Positions 10,401 through 17,028 of a stretch of DNA of 64,000 nt are shown one piece after another. Every line of letters starts with the position of its first letter. Position 1 is the stretch's first letter. The position numbers and the translations under genes are program-made. The DNA is taken from assembly GCA_021325615.1 (NCBI GenBank), contig JAJPGU010000005.1:1-64000 (forward strand), given 5' to 3'. Origin of the DNA: Nitrososphaerota archaeon (GTDB taxonomy: Archaea > Thermoproteota > Nitrososphaeria > Nitrososphaerales > Nitrosopumilaceae). The notes below the pieces were generated by a model that saw nothing but the letters and a program-made list of their open reading frames with translations, searched no databases and was not told where the DNA came from.

Positions 10401-10785
10401 TGCACGCGTTTGAGCGCACCATGACCGGCATGTCTCCAATGTGCACGTACCGCGATTCTAGTATCTTGCCGTCCTCGACCACCGAGGCCTCTAGCATTAT
10501 TGGTGAAGCATAAGTAACGTTTCTGAGCCTTGCCTCCATCGGGGCAATGTGCGTAATCGAGCCGTCAAGCTCCATCATCCTTGGCTGCTGCAGCTTTACC
10601 TTCCCAAGCTGTATCTTGTACGGGTACTCGGCAGACTCTATCTCAATCTGGCCCACCTCGTCGATTATACTCTGCAGACCGCGCTCGAGGAACTCGTCAT
10701 ACGAGTTGAGGTGCTGCCTTGCGATTCCCTCCCTCTTCAAGATGTCCTGTACAATTGGCCAGCGCTTGTGTGATATGTTTGCCAT
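7438..10785 (-). CDS. rpoB: DNA-directed RNA polymerase subunit B
   Basis: The 1115-residue product is the second-largest polymerase subunit, unsplit (some methanogens and halophiles split it into B' and B''). Conserved regions include SETPEGSNCGLVKNLALSA, the GYNIEDAIVLSKSS segment, EIGDKFASRHGQKG at the active centre, and a C-terminal zinc site CERCGLVS...CRVCGDKA. It overlaps its neighbours by one base on both sides (rpoH upstream, rpoA downstream). Confidence 0.98.
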   Translation of the reverse strand: MANISHKRWPIVQDILKREGIARQHLNSYDEFLERGLQSIIDEVGQIEIESAEYPYKIQLGKVKLQQPRMMELDGSITHIAPMEARLRNVTYASPIMLEASVVEDGKILESRYVHIGDMPVMVRSNACILHNLPEQKLVEYGEDPNDPGGYFIINGSERVIVGLEDLSYNKIIVDKETVGGNTVFKAKVYSSIVGYRAKLELIMKNDGLIVAKIPGSPVDIPVVTLMRALGLESDREIAAAVSLVDEIQDELEASFEKSGDVPTAKDAIVYISKRIAPGMLEEFQIKRAETLLDWGLLPHLGKHPDNRKEKSLFLGEATCKLIELKLGWLTPDDKDHYGNKVIKFAGQMLADLFRTAFRNLVRDMKYQLERSGQKRGINAVAAAVRPGIVTDKLNNAIATGNWGRGRVGVTQLLDRTNYLSTISHLRRIQSPLSRSQPNFEARDLHATHFGRICPSETPEGSNCGLVKNLALSAIISVNVASEDIVEKLYDLGATYVSDAKDDLKKEGTRVFVDGRLIGYFRDGQKLVDSLRDLRRNYKIHPHVGIFLYQSPVEGSTKRLYVNCNAGRVLRPLIVIKEGKSLLTQELIDKVSKKFLSWTDLLHMGVIELVDANEEENCYITIDETDMKKHTHMEIFPSAILGAGASIIPYPEHNQSPRNTYESAMAKQSLGFSTPLMNASTYVRQHLMLYPQTPIVTTKAMGLLGLEDRPAGQNCVVAVLPFDGYNIEDAIVLSKSSVERGLGRTFFYRIYEAEAKQYPGGMRDNFEIPTADGNIRGFRGDKAYRLLEEDGVIATEATVQGGDILIGKTSPPRFMEEYREFEVKGPYRRDTSIGVRPSENGVVDTVVMTQSHDGGRMYKIRVRDLRIPEIGDKFASRHGQKGVVGLLVNHEDLPYTSDGVVPDVMINPHAFPSRMTVGMFLESVTGKAAALRGSKMDGSAFVGEKLDDIKGVLEAAGFKYSGKETMYDGRTGKAFPVDVFVGVVYYQKLHHMVADKIHARARGQVQMLTKQPTEGRARGGGLRFGEMERDCLIAYGASMMLKDRLLEESDKAEIYCCERCGLVSYYDIKQRRFVCRVCGDKAKVTSISVAYAFKLLLQEMMSLDVAPRLLIKERV

Positions 10786-11036
10786 TATTCTTCCACCACG
10801 TACCTGTAGTAAATAGACTCGCCCGCAGTAGGGCTCTTCCTTGTAATCTTTATCATGTCTCCCGGCTTGACCCCAAGTCCCCGGATTGCCGGGTCGCTTA
10901 CATAAATCAACGGCATCTCGGTGGGCTTGGTGTGGTATTTCTCAAGCACCTTCTCGGCCTCGTCCTTTTCCATTATCGTGTGCTTTGGCACGTAGATATG
11001 ATCCGGGATGAGAACCTTGTCCTTCTTTCCAGACAT
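10785..11036 (-). CDS. rpoH: DNA-directed RNA polymerase subunit H (Rpb5-like)
   Basis: The 83-residue product matches archaeal RpoH, the C-terminal half of eukaryotic Rpb5 that helps hold downstream DNA. Typical motifs are DHIYVPKH near the N-terminus and KPTEMPLIYVSDPAIRGLGVKPGDMIKI. An in-frame start 21 bases upstream exists, but a perfect AGGAGG at 11044-11049 sits 7 bases before the ATG at 11034-11036, so this ATG is the real start. It is the first gene of the rpoHBA operon. Confidence 0.95.
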   Translation of the reverse strand: MSGKKDKVLIPDHIYVPKHTIMEKDEAEKVLEKYHTKPTEMPLIYVSDPAIRGLGVKPGDMIKITRKSPTAGESIYYRYVVEE

Positions 11037-11043
11037 GTTAAAA

Positions 11044-11049
11044 CCTCCT
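11044..11049 (-). promoter_or_regulatory. Shine-Dalgarno site of rpoH
   Basis: AGGAGG on the minus strand, 7 bases before the rpoH ATG. It decides between two in-frame starts. Strong SD sites stand out here because most transcription-unit-leading genes in the window look leaderless. Confidence 0.75.
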
Positions 11050-11308
11050 TTGAACATTAGCTGTACACAAGTAACTAAGCCACAAACTACGATGTTTCCA
11101 CCGAGAGGTTAATATATATCTAATCTACGGGCACCCTGACGGATTTCCATTGTCCTTTCCGACTTAAATATCTAGAACTACAGAAAAGCGGCACCAGGTA
11201 ACGCATCTGCAGGATGTCGCGGACTTGATCAAAACCAATTTCTGCCAGCAGGATCCAGCGGATCATTTCGGCAGGGATCGCGTTTTGATCCTGAAAGGTA
11301 AAATGTTT

Positions 11309-11320
11309 TTTAAATATACA
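11309..11320 (+). promoter_or_regulatory. TATA box of the first PEFG gene
   Basis: TTTAAATATACA lies about 36 bases before the ATG at 11352, implying a short leader (about 10 bases) rather than a leaderless mRNA. The same box and leader recur before the next gene at 11997. The interval 11058-11308 holds no convincing gene; a 76-residue reading frame on the minus strand there overlaps this promoter and looks spurious. Confidence 0.6.
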
Positions 11321-11351
11321 TAAATACCCATTCGCCTTAATCGCAACCAAG

Positions 11352-11945
11352 ATGAGTACTCATAAAGAATATGCGTTGATCGCTATTCTTGCAACGGCAG
11401 CCATTATAGGAGTTGGTCCTGCATTCGGATTCTGCCCACCAACGTGTGCGCCAAGAGCCGAATACACTGCGTCTATGATGAGCGGCAATACGTCAAGTCT
11501 TGCTCAAATCCAGCAGCCGGAAAACATCATTCCAATCACTGTGACGACTGACAAGACAACGTATGACCACAGCTCGATCATCATGGTTAGTGGTCATGTG
11601 TTACACCCATATCCCGGCCAGGACGTAGCCATGAAGGTTACAAGCCCTGAGGGAAACGTCGTATTTGCATCCCAGCTGGCACTTGACAACAGCGGGAACT
11701 TTGCCACGAAGATTAACACAGCAAGCTCACTGATGGCAGAAAACGGCCAGTACACCTTGTATGTACAACAGGGTGACGAGCAAGCAAGAACTAACCAAGT
11801 TCAGTTCAGCCTTGCAGGCCAGGCACCACCAACACAAGTAGTTCCAGAATTTGGCCCGATCGCAGCCCTAGTACTTGCAATTGCAATTGTGTCAATAATT
11901 GCAGTTTCAGCAAAGACAGGACTCGGGTTCACGCCAAAATACTAG
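11352..11945 (+). CDS. Secreted surface protein with PEFG-CTERM tail (paralogue 1)
   Basis: The 197-residue product has a signal peptide (about residues 1-27, hydrophobic core YALIAILATAAIIGVGPAF), one beta-sandwich-like domain beginning TTDKTTYDHSSIIMVSGHV, and a C-terminal PEFG motif (residue 165) followed by a hydrophobic helix and a short basic tail. This tail is the thaumarchaeal PEFG-CTERM signal, thought to mark surface proteins for processing and anchoring. It is the shortest of four tandem paralogues and lacks the second domain present in the others. Function unknown; a cell-envelope or S-layer-associated role is inferred. Confidence 0.85.
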   Translation: MSTHKEYALIAILATAAIIGVGPAFGFCPPTCAPRAEYTASMMSGNTSSLAQIQQPENIIPITVTTDKTTYDHSSIIMVSGHVLHPYPGQDVAMKVTSPEGNVVFASQLALDNSGNFATKINTASSLMAENGQYTLYVQQGDEQARTNQVQFSLAGQAPPTQVVPEFGPIAALVLAIAIVSIIAVSAKTGLGFTPKY

Positions 11946-11956
11946 AACGCTCTCTA

Positions 11957-11970
11957 ATTTTTCATTTTTT
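11957..11970 (+). terminator. T-rich terminator after PEFG gene 1
   Basis: A T-rich stretch ending in TTTTTT follows the stop codon by about a dozen bases, typical for archaeal intrinsic termination, and separates this gene from the next promoter. Confidence 0.45.
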
Positions 11971-11996
11971 AAAGAGCCTTACCGAATGGTTTTCTC

Positions 11997-12008
11997 TAAA
12001 TATACATA
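11997..12008 (+). promoter_or_regulatory. TATA box of the second PEFG gene
   Basis: TAAATATACATA with the same downstream leader as at 11311. The 41 bases from TATA to ATG match the first copy with a single difference, so both genes should share expression control. Confidence 0.6.
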
Positions 12009-12037
12009 AATACCCATTCGACTTAATCGCAACCAAG

Positions 12038-12967
12038 ATGAGTACTCATAAGGAATATGCGTTGATCGCTATTCTTGTAACGGCAGCCGTTGTAGGCGTT
12101 AGTCCTGCATTCGCAGACTGCCCACCAGACTGTACTCCAAAGGCAAACTACACGCAGGGTCTTATCACGGGCAGCAATCCGACGACTGTCCAGCCGATCA
12201 TAATCCCGACAGTACTGCCTCTCAGCATCTCAACTGACAAGACAGTATACAGTTCGCAGGCCGTGGTCGATGTGACAGGACACGTTGCAAACGTCATACC
12301 CAACGTGCCAATCACTCTCCGTGTTGTAGATTCCCAAGGAAACATCGTATATGTCAACCAGCTTTCCCCGGACACAAGCGGCAACTTTGAGACAAAGATA
12401 AGCACCGCAAGTCCACTGTGGACAAGCAGCGGGACGTATACGCTCTATGCCCAGTATGGAGTGCAGCAAGGTATGCGTATGGCGCAGACTCAGTTTAGCA
12501 TTGGTACCACCGTCAGCGGAGCAGCAAGTTGCCAGCCAACCCAGCTCGCAGCTACAGTGGGTAGCGAGCAGTACTGTATCGATTATAGCATCACAGGAGG
12601 AAAGGCAACGGGCGCAACCCTGAGCAGTTCATCCAAGTCGCTCACCGTCAATATAGTATCGACAACCGATGGCCAGCTGACACTCACCATACCAAGGACA
12701 GTACTTGACGCAAAGGCAGGCGTACACGATGACAGCTTCTTTGTCCTAGTCAACGGACAGGAAAAGGACAGCTTCACCGACACACCGAGCCCAAGTGCAA
12801 GGACACTGACAATACCATTTGGTGCAGGCACTGAACAGGTAGAGGTCATAGGCACCCAGGCAGTTCCAGAGTTTGGAGCAGTCGCAGCACTCGTACTTGC
12901 AATTGCAATTGTGTCAATAATTGCAGTTTCTGCAAAGACGGGCCTCAGGCTGATGCCAAGATACTAG
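12038..12967 (+). CDS. Secreted surface protein with PEFG-CTERM tail (paralogue 2)
   Basis: The 309-residue product has a signal peptide ending near AFADC, a first domain beginning STDKTVYSSQAVVDVTGHV, a second domain (about residues 165-270) containing YSITGGKATGATL and PSPSARTLTIPFG, and a PEFG-CTERM tail from residue 277. Its start and tail are nearly identical to paralogue 1 at the DNA level while the domains between have diverged. The second domain recurs in paralogues 3 and 4. Probably exported and anchored at the cell surface; substrate or partner unknown. Confidence 0.85.
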   Translation: MSTHKEYALIAILVTAAVVGVSPAFADCPPDCTPKANYTQGLITGSNPTTVQPIIIPTVLPLSISTDKTVYSSQAVVDVTGHVANVIPNVPITLRVVDSQGNIVYVNQLSPDTSGNFETKISTASPLWTSSGTYTLYAQYGVQQGMRMAQTQFSIGTTVSGAASCQPTQLAATVGSEQYCIDYSITGGKATGATLSSSSKSLTVNIVSTTDGQLTLTIPRTVLDAKAGVHDDSFFVLVNGQEKDSFTDTPSPSARTLTIPFGAGTEQVEVIGTQAVPEFGAVAALVLAIAIVSIIAVSAKTGLRLMPRY

Positions 12968-12974
12968 GACGCTA

Positions 12975-12995
12975 TCTTTTCCCTTTTTTCATTTT
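12975..12995 (+). terminator. T-rich terminator after PEFG gene 2
   Basis: Three T-runs (TTTT, TTTTTT, TTTT) closely follow the stop codon. The rest of the 213-base gap to the next gene holds its TATA-like AAATATACG about 28 bases before 13181. Confidence 0.45.
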
Positions 12996-13180
12996 CACGC
13001 CCCCCGACAGGCCAGGCCTCCCGCGCCACTTTACAACACGGTTCCGAGTCCGTGGCACGGGCAACCATGCCGCCGCGTCACGTCATTCACATTTGGGAAA
13101 GCACCTTGTCATGACCGGCTCACCGATTTGACAAAACATGCCAGAGTAAAGGAAATATACGACTTGAATACAACTCGAAT

Positions 13181-14056
13181 ATGCGCACCGGTGCACTTGT
13201 CGCAGTTTCAATTTTCGCGTTATCGATGTTCTCAGCAGGCGCGTTTGCCCAGCAGACGACCACCGCGCCGACCTCAAATGCAACGCCACCTGCAGCCCCG
13301 CTGATCACGGTAAACACCGACTCGAAGACATACCTCATCGGGGATACCATATTCATCTCGGGGCAGGTCCAGGCAGTCGTTCCGGGAACGCCCCTTACAA
13401 TCCAGGTGCTAAACCCCAACACCAACCTGGTCTATGTCGGCCAGATAAACGTCTCAGCAGACGGCAAGTATACCGCGACAATCAAGGCGTCCTGCTCTCC
13501 AAACCAGCAGTGCCTCTGGTCCACAACCGGCACCTACACGGTCAAGGTCCAGTATGGACTTCCAAACGTCACGGCCCAGACCACCTTTGCATTCCAGGCA
13601 GCAGTGGTCCCGGTAAGCAACCTCTTCCAGGTAAAGGACCCAAACAGCCAGCAGACATTTTCAGTCAATTATACCATTACGGGCGGCACCGTAAAGGACA
13701 TGACAATCGACCAGCAGTCATTATCGCTCATAGTTTCCATCAACTCGACCTCCGACGGGAGCATCACATTACAGATGCCAAGGACCCTGATTGACGCAAA
13801 GACAAGTTCCGGAACGGACGACTCTTTCATAATACTAATCGACGGCGCTGAGGTCAAGCCACAGAGCGAGTCGGCAGACTCGAACTTCAGGACCCTGACC
13901 ATCCAGTTCCTCCAGGGGGATCAGGACATCGAGATAATTGGAACCCAGATAATTCCGGAGTTTGGCCCGATCGCGGGACTGGTGCTTGCAGTTGCAATCA
14001 CGTCGATAATAGTGGTCTCGGCAAAGACCGGGCTCCGCCTCCTGCCAAAATACTGA
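13181..14056 (+). CDS. Secreted surface protein with PEFG-CTERM tail (paralogue 3)
   Basis: The 291-residue product has a signal peptide with AFAQQ cleavage near residue 25, a Thr/Pro-rich linker, the first domain (NTDSKTYLIGDTIFISGQV), the second domain (VNYTITGGTVKDMTI and SNFRTLTIQF), and a PEFG-CTERM tail from residue 259. It is organised like paralogue 2 but is clearly older in sequence divergence. An AT-rich TATA-like box lies about 28 bases upstream of the ATG, so it may be transcribed leaderless and separately from its neighbours. Confidence 0.84.
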   Translation: MRTGALVAVSIFALSMFSAGAFAQQTTTAPTSNATPPAAPLITVNTDSKTYLIGDTIFISGQVQAVVPGTPLTIQVLNPNTNLVYVGQINVSADGKYTATIKASCSPNQQCLWSTTGTYTVKVQYGLPNVTAQTTFAFQAAVVPVSNLFQVKDPNSQQTFSVNYTITGGTVKDMTIDQQSLSLIVSINSTSDGSITLQMPRTLIDAKTSSGTDDSFIILIDGAEVKPQSESADSNFRTLTIQFLQGDQDIEIIGTQIIPEFGPIAGLVLAVAITSIIVVSAKTGLRLLPKY

Positions 14057-14124
14057 TGCACCACAAGTCAAATTTTCTTTTATCAATACATAAATACTCA
14101 AGATCCTCCAGTATTGGCTAGCAA

Positions 14125-15432
14125 ATGAGAGCATCGGGTTTCTTTGGTTTAACGCTAGTAGCACTTGTTGCAATTTTAGGATCATATTATGTTGTAATGC
14201 CATATGCCGATGCCACGAGCTGCCCGGCCTCCGGGTGCACGGTCGGCGGAGACACACTTAACGTCAGCGTAACTCCTTCCACAGGGTCATCGCCGCTCCT
14301 TGTTTCCTACAAGGCCTACTTTCCCGGCAATTCCATAATGAAGAGCGCAACGTGGAACTTTGGTGACGGTGTGACTGCCACCAACGTGATGAACGGAACC
14401 CACACCTATGCCTCGGCGGGCAACTTTACTGGAAGCGTCGAGGTCGATGCAACCGACGGCATGAGCTACAGCCAGTCCTTCCAGATATCAGTTACAGGGG
14501 CAATCGGGGCCACAATCGGCGCCAACGCGACCATCCCATATGACAAGAACGGAACTGCATACGAGTACCTCCTCCACGAGCACAACAACACCCTTGCAGC
14601 AACGTCCCAGGCACCCCTGACCCTCCAGACAGACGCCACCTCCTACTCCCAGGGCGACTCGATCATAATCCACGGCGCAGTCAAGAATGTCTCAAACCAG
14701 ACTGCAGTAACCCTCAGGATAATAAACCCGCTTTCAAACATGGTCAAGATTGACCAATTGATTCCAAACCCGGACGGAACCTTTACCACTAACATTTCAG
14801 GCCACCAGATACTTGCCACAGGACCGCTGTGGACCAAGGCAGGAAACTATACCATAATTGCCCAGTACGGCCCGGCGACCAACGCTACTACTAGCTTCTA
14901 CTTTGCAGGAGGAGACGGCACCTCCAAGATATCGGCACCGCCGACAAGCAGCACGTTCACGCTGCAGACAACCGGCGGAACCTTCAGCATCCCGTATACA
15001 ATACGCGGAGGAACGGTCTCCAACATACAGATACAGGGAGAGCAGCACGTGCTTGTGGTGACAATCTCTGCAACGTCTGACGGCTCGCTGAGCATCGACC
15101 TTCCAAGGGCACTCATCGACTCCAAGCAGCAGATAACGGCCCCGACGGGAACCAATACAACCTCGACCACATCGGTAAGCCAGTCCGAGCTTCCAGACCA
15201 GCCATTCACGGTACAGGTCAGCGGACAGAACGTCCAGGTGACAGAGACCCCAAGCCCAAGCCAGAGGACTCTAGGAATTCCCTTCCACAAGGGCGACACG
15301 ACCATCGACATAATTGGAACGGTGTCAGTTCCGGAGTTCGGAGCCATTGCGGCACTGGTGCTCGCGATTGCAATCGTATCAATAATTGCAGTCTCGTCAA
15401 GGACAGGCCTCAGGCTGGTTCCAAGATACTAG
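14125..15432 (+). CDS. Secreted PKD-domain surface protein with PEFG-CTERM tail (paralogue 4)
   Basis: The 435-residue product begins with a signal peptide, then a cysteine-containing segment (TSCPASGCTVGG), then a PKD domain (residues about 45-130) with the hallmark WNFGDG and THTYASAGNFTGSVEV, then the two domains seen in paralogues 2 and 3 (QTDATSYSQGDSIIIHGAV; YTIRGGTVSNIQI and PSPSQRTLGIPF), and a PEFG-CTERM tail from residue 403. PKD domains commonly mediate surface protein contacts. It is the longest of the tandem family and shows gain of an N-terminal module. Confidence 0.85.
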   Translation: MRASGFFGLTLVALVAILGSYYVVMPYADATSCPASGCTVGGDTLNVSVTPSTGSSPLLVSYKAYFPGNSIMKSATWNFGDGVTATNVMNGTHTYASAGNFTGSVEVDATDGMSYSQSFQISVTGAIGATIGANATIPYDKNGTAYEYLLHEHNNTLAATSQAPLTLQTDATSYSQGDSIIIHGAVKNVSNQTAVTLRIINPLSNMVKIDQLIPNPDGTFTTNISGHQILATGPLWTKAGNYTIIAQYGPATNATTSFYFAGGDGTSKISAPPTSSTFTLQTTGGTFSIPYTIRGGTVSNIQIQGEQHVLVVTISATSDGSLSIDLPRALIDSKQQITAPTGTNTTSTTSVSQSELPDQPFTVQVSGQNVQVTETPSPSQRTLGIPFHKGDTTIDIIGTVSVPEFGAIAALVLAIAIVSIIAVSSRTGLRLVPRY

Positions 15433-15508
15433 ACTTCGAGCCTCCGGCACACAACCCCTTTCCCAAGTTTCAACAAGACTAAAATCGCACCATCGTTACA
15501 ATACTCAG

Positions 15509-15859
15509 ATGGGAATCAAGGAAATGAAATTTGAGTTCGAGGAGTTTGAGGCGCTTGAGGACATATTTGTATACATGTCCACCATGGCGCCGCCGATGAA
15601 GAACATGCTGCCGATAAACTCGTACAAGGGATACGTCTTCTCGCTCATCCCGCTCAACCCGACCACCGGCGACACGTACCTTGTCATCTACACAAAGGGA
15701 AAGGTCGACGGTAGGATGCTGGAGTTTGACATGAGCCAGAAAAAGTACAAGCAGGTCGAGATGGCAGAGCGCGCAGACAAGACCTATTTCGTGGTCCTGA
15801 CTCCAAAGAAAAACACGATAGCCGACGCGGCACTAAAAGAGCTTGAGAGATCACCCTAA
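15509..15859 (+). CDS. Conserved small cytosolic protein of unknown function
   Basis: This 116-residue protein has no signal peptide or membrane helix and starts MGIKEMKFEFEEFEALED. It has an acidic N-terminal helix and a predicted alpha/beta body (YVFSLIPLNPTTGDTYLVIYTKGK). The start at 15509 is chosen because the upstream in-frame extension is rich in Gln, Arg and Ser and looks untranslated. I do not recognise the family; it is the only non-secreted product in this surface-protein stretch. Confidence 0.65.
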   Translation: MGIKEMKFEFEEFEALEDIFVYMSTMAPPMKNMLPINSYKGYVFSLIPLNPTTGDTYLVIYTKGKVDGRMLEFDMSQKKYKQVEMAERADKTYFVVLTPKKNTIADAALKELERSP

Positions 15860-15998
15860 GGCAGGCGCGCCGGATTTTTTTTGCAAATCACATGGCCCTG
15901 CCGTTTTTTCGCGCCGCATTTTTGGCTGGAGGTGGCCCCATACCAGTCCTGAAAATAGAGTGGGGGCTTGAAATACCTCAAATGGCAGACTTTTTTCG

Positions 15999-17027
15999 TT
16001 GGCGATTAAATTTTCACGCCTTGGCTCCGCGCTGGTCGCGTTCCTTGTGCTTGCCCCGCTGGTTTCGTCGGCAGGCCAGGCCCTTGCGCAGAACATGACA
16101 GATTATGACTATACAATGCCCGACTGGCTCCAAAAGTCTTCCAGCCTCTGGACAGATGGAAAGATAACCGGCTCGGAGTTTATCGCGTCGTTCAGGTATG
16201 CCATCCAGCACGGGATGTTCCACCTCAGGCCGGTCGAGCAGCGGGGCTTTATGATAACCCTCACGCCGGGCTCCAATCTAGTCCAGGCAGGCCAGCCTGC
16301 AAACTGCCAGGACATGAACTTCCCGAAGGTAAACTGGTCAGGCTGCGACTTTACCGGCGTGAACATGGCAAATTCCGACCTCCACGGGGCAAACCTTACT
16401 GGCATCTCGCTTGCAGGGGCTACTGTTGAAAATTCCTACCTTATCAATTCCGACCTTGAAAACGCAAACCTGGACTATGCCGGGCTGAGAAGTGCAGACC
16501 TTGCCTCGGCCAACCTCCACAATGCAAGGCTTGTAGGCATCCTTGGCCAGTACCTCAACCTCCGCTTTGCAGACCTCTCCGGGGCAAACCTTACTGGCGC
16601 ATACATGACAGGCTCGTCGCTCAACTGGGCCACCCTGAAAAACGCAACGCTTGCGGGCGCCGACCTTGACCACTCGGAGTTTGTTGCAGCCGACATGTCA
16701 GGACTTGACGCAAGGCTTGCCAACTTCCAGGACTCGTACATGACCGGGGTCAATTTTGAGGGTGCGCACGCGCAGGGGGCAAACTTTCAGAGCGCCGACA
16801 TGTCAAACTCCAACATGACTCTGGCAGTCCTTTCCGGAGCCCACATGAAAAATGCTGGCCTTGGAAACGCCGTCCTGAAAAATGCCGACCTTTCCTTTGC
16901 AGACTTGGCAGGCGCAGACCTTGGCGGGACCGACCTTACTGGCGCAAACCTTACCGGGGCCGACATGACAGGCGCGATCCTCGGGGGCGCCACTCTCCAC
17001 TGCACCGGCAACCCAGTATGCGGCTAG
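15999..17027 (+). CDS. Secreted pentapeptide-repeat protein
   Basis: The 342-residue product begins with a signal peptide (core ALVAFLVLAPLVSSAGQALAQ) and a 70-residue helical segment (WLQKSSSLWTDGKITGSEFI, a motif common in secreted thaumarchaeal proteins), then a long right-handed beta-helix built of A(D/N)LxxA-type pentapeptides from about residue 115 to the end, for example GANLTGISLAGATVENSYL. The start is TTG at 15999; no ATG or GTG is in frame, and AAATACC about 27 bases upstream fits a leaderless promoter. The helix is closed by a short Cys-containing tail (CTGNPVCG). The exported form is likely a surface or scaffold protein; partner unknown. Confidence 0.82.
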   Translation: MAIKFSRLGSALVAFLVLAPLVSSAGQALAQNMTDYDYTMPDWLQKSSSLWTDGKITGSEFIASFRYAIQHGMFHLRPVEQRGFMITLTPGSNLVQAGQPANCQDMNFPKVNWSGCDFTGVNMANSDLHGANLTGISLAGATVENSYLINSDLENANLDYAGLRSADLASANLHNARLVGILGQYLNLRFADLSGANLTGAYMTGSSLNWATLKNATLAGADLDHSEFVAADMSGLDARLANFQDSYMTGVNFEGAHAQGANFQSADMSNSNMTLAVLSGAHMKNAGLGNAVLKNADLSFADLAGADLGGTDLTGANLTGADMTGAILGGATLHCTGNPVCG

Positions 17028-17028
17028 G

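Larger units (their letters stand above)
11871..12930 (+). repeat. 38-base exact direct repeat encoding the PEFG tail helix
   Basis: Bases 11871-11908 and 12893-12930 are identical over 38 positions and encode the hydrophobic PEFG-CTERM helix of two neighbouring paralogues whose middle parts differ strongly. The range covers both copies. A second repeat pair (11311-11402 and 11997-12088, three mismatches in 92) covers promoter, leader and signal peptide. Confidence 0.85.

Noticed and set aside
11120-11350. A 76-residue frame on the minus strand upstream of the first PEFG gene
   Set aside because: It overlaps the TATA box and leader of the PEFG gene, has no recognisable motif and no clear promoter.
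16400-17027. Repeated short DNA motifs in the pentapeptide gene as a CRISPR or tandem array
   Set aside because: They follow from the repeated GANL/GADL pentapeptide code; spacing is 15 bases and coding, with no spacers.
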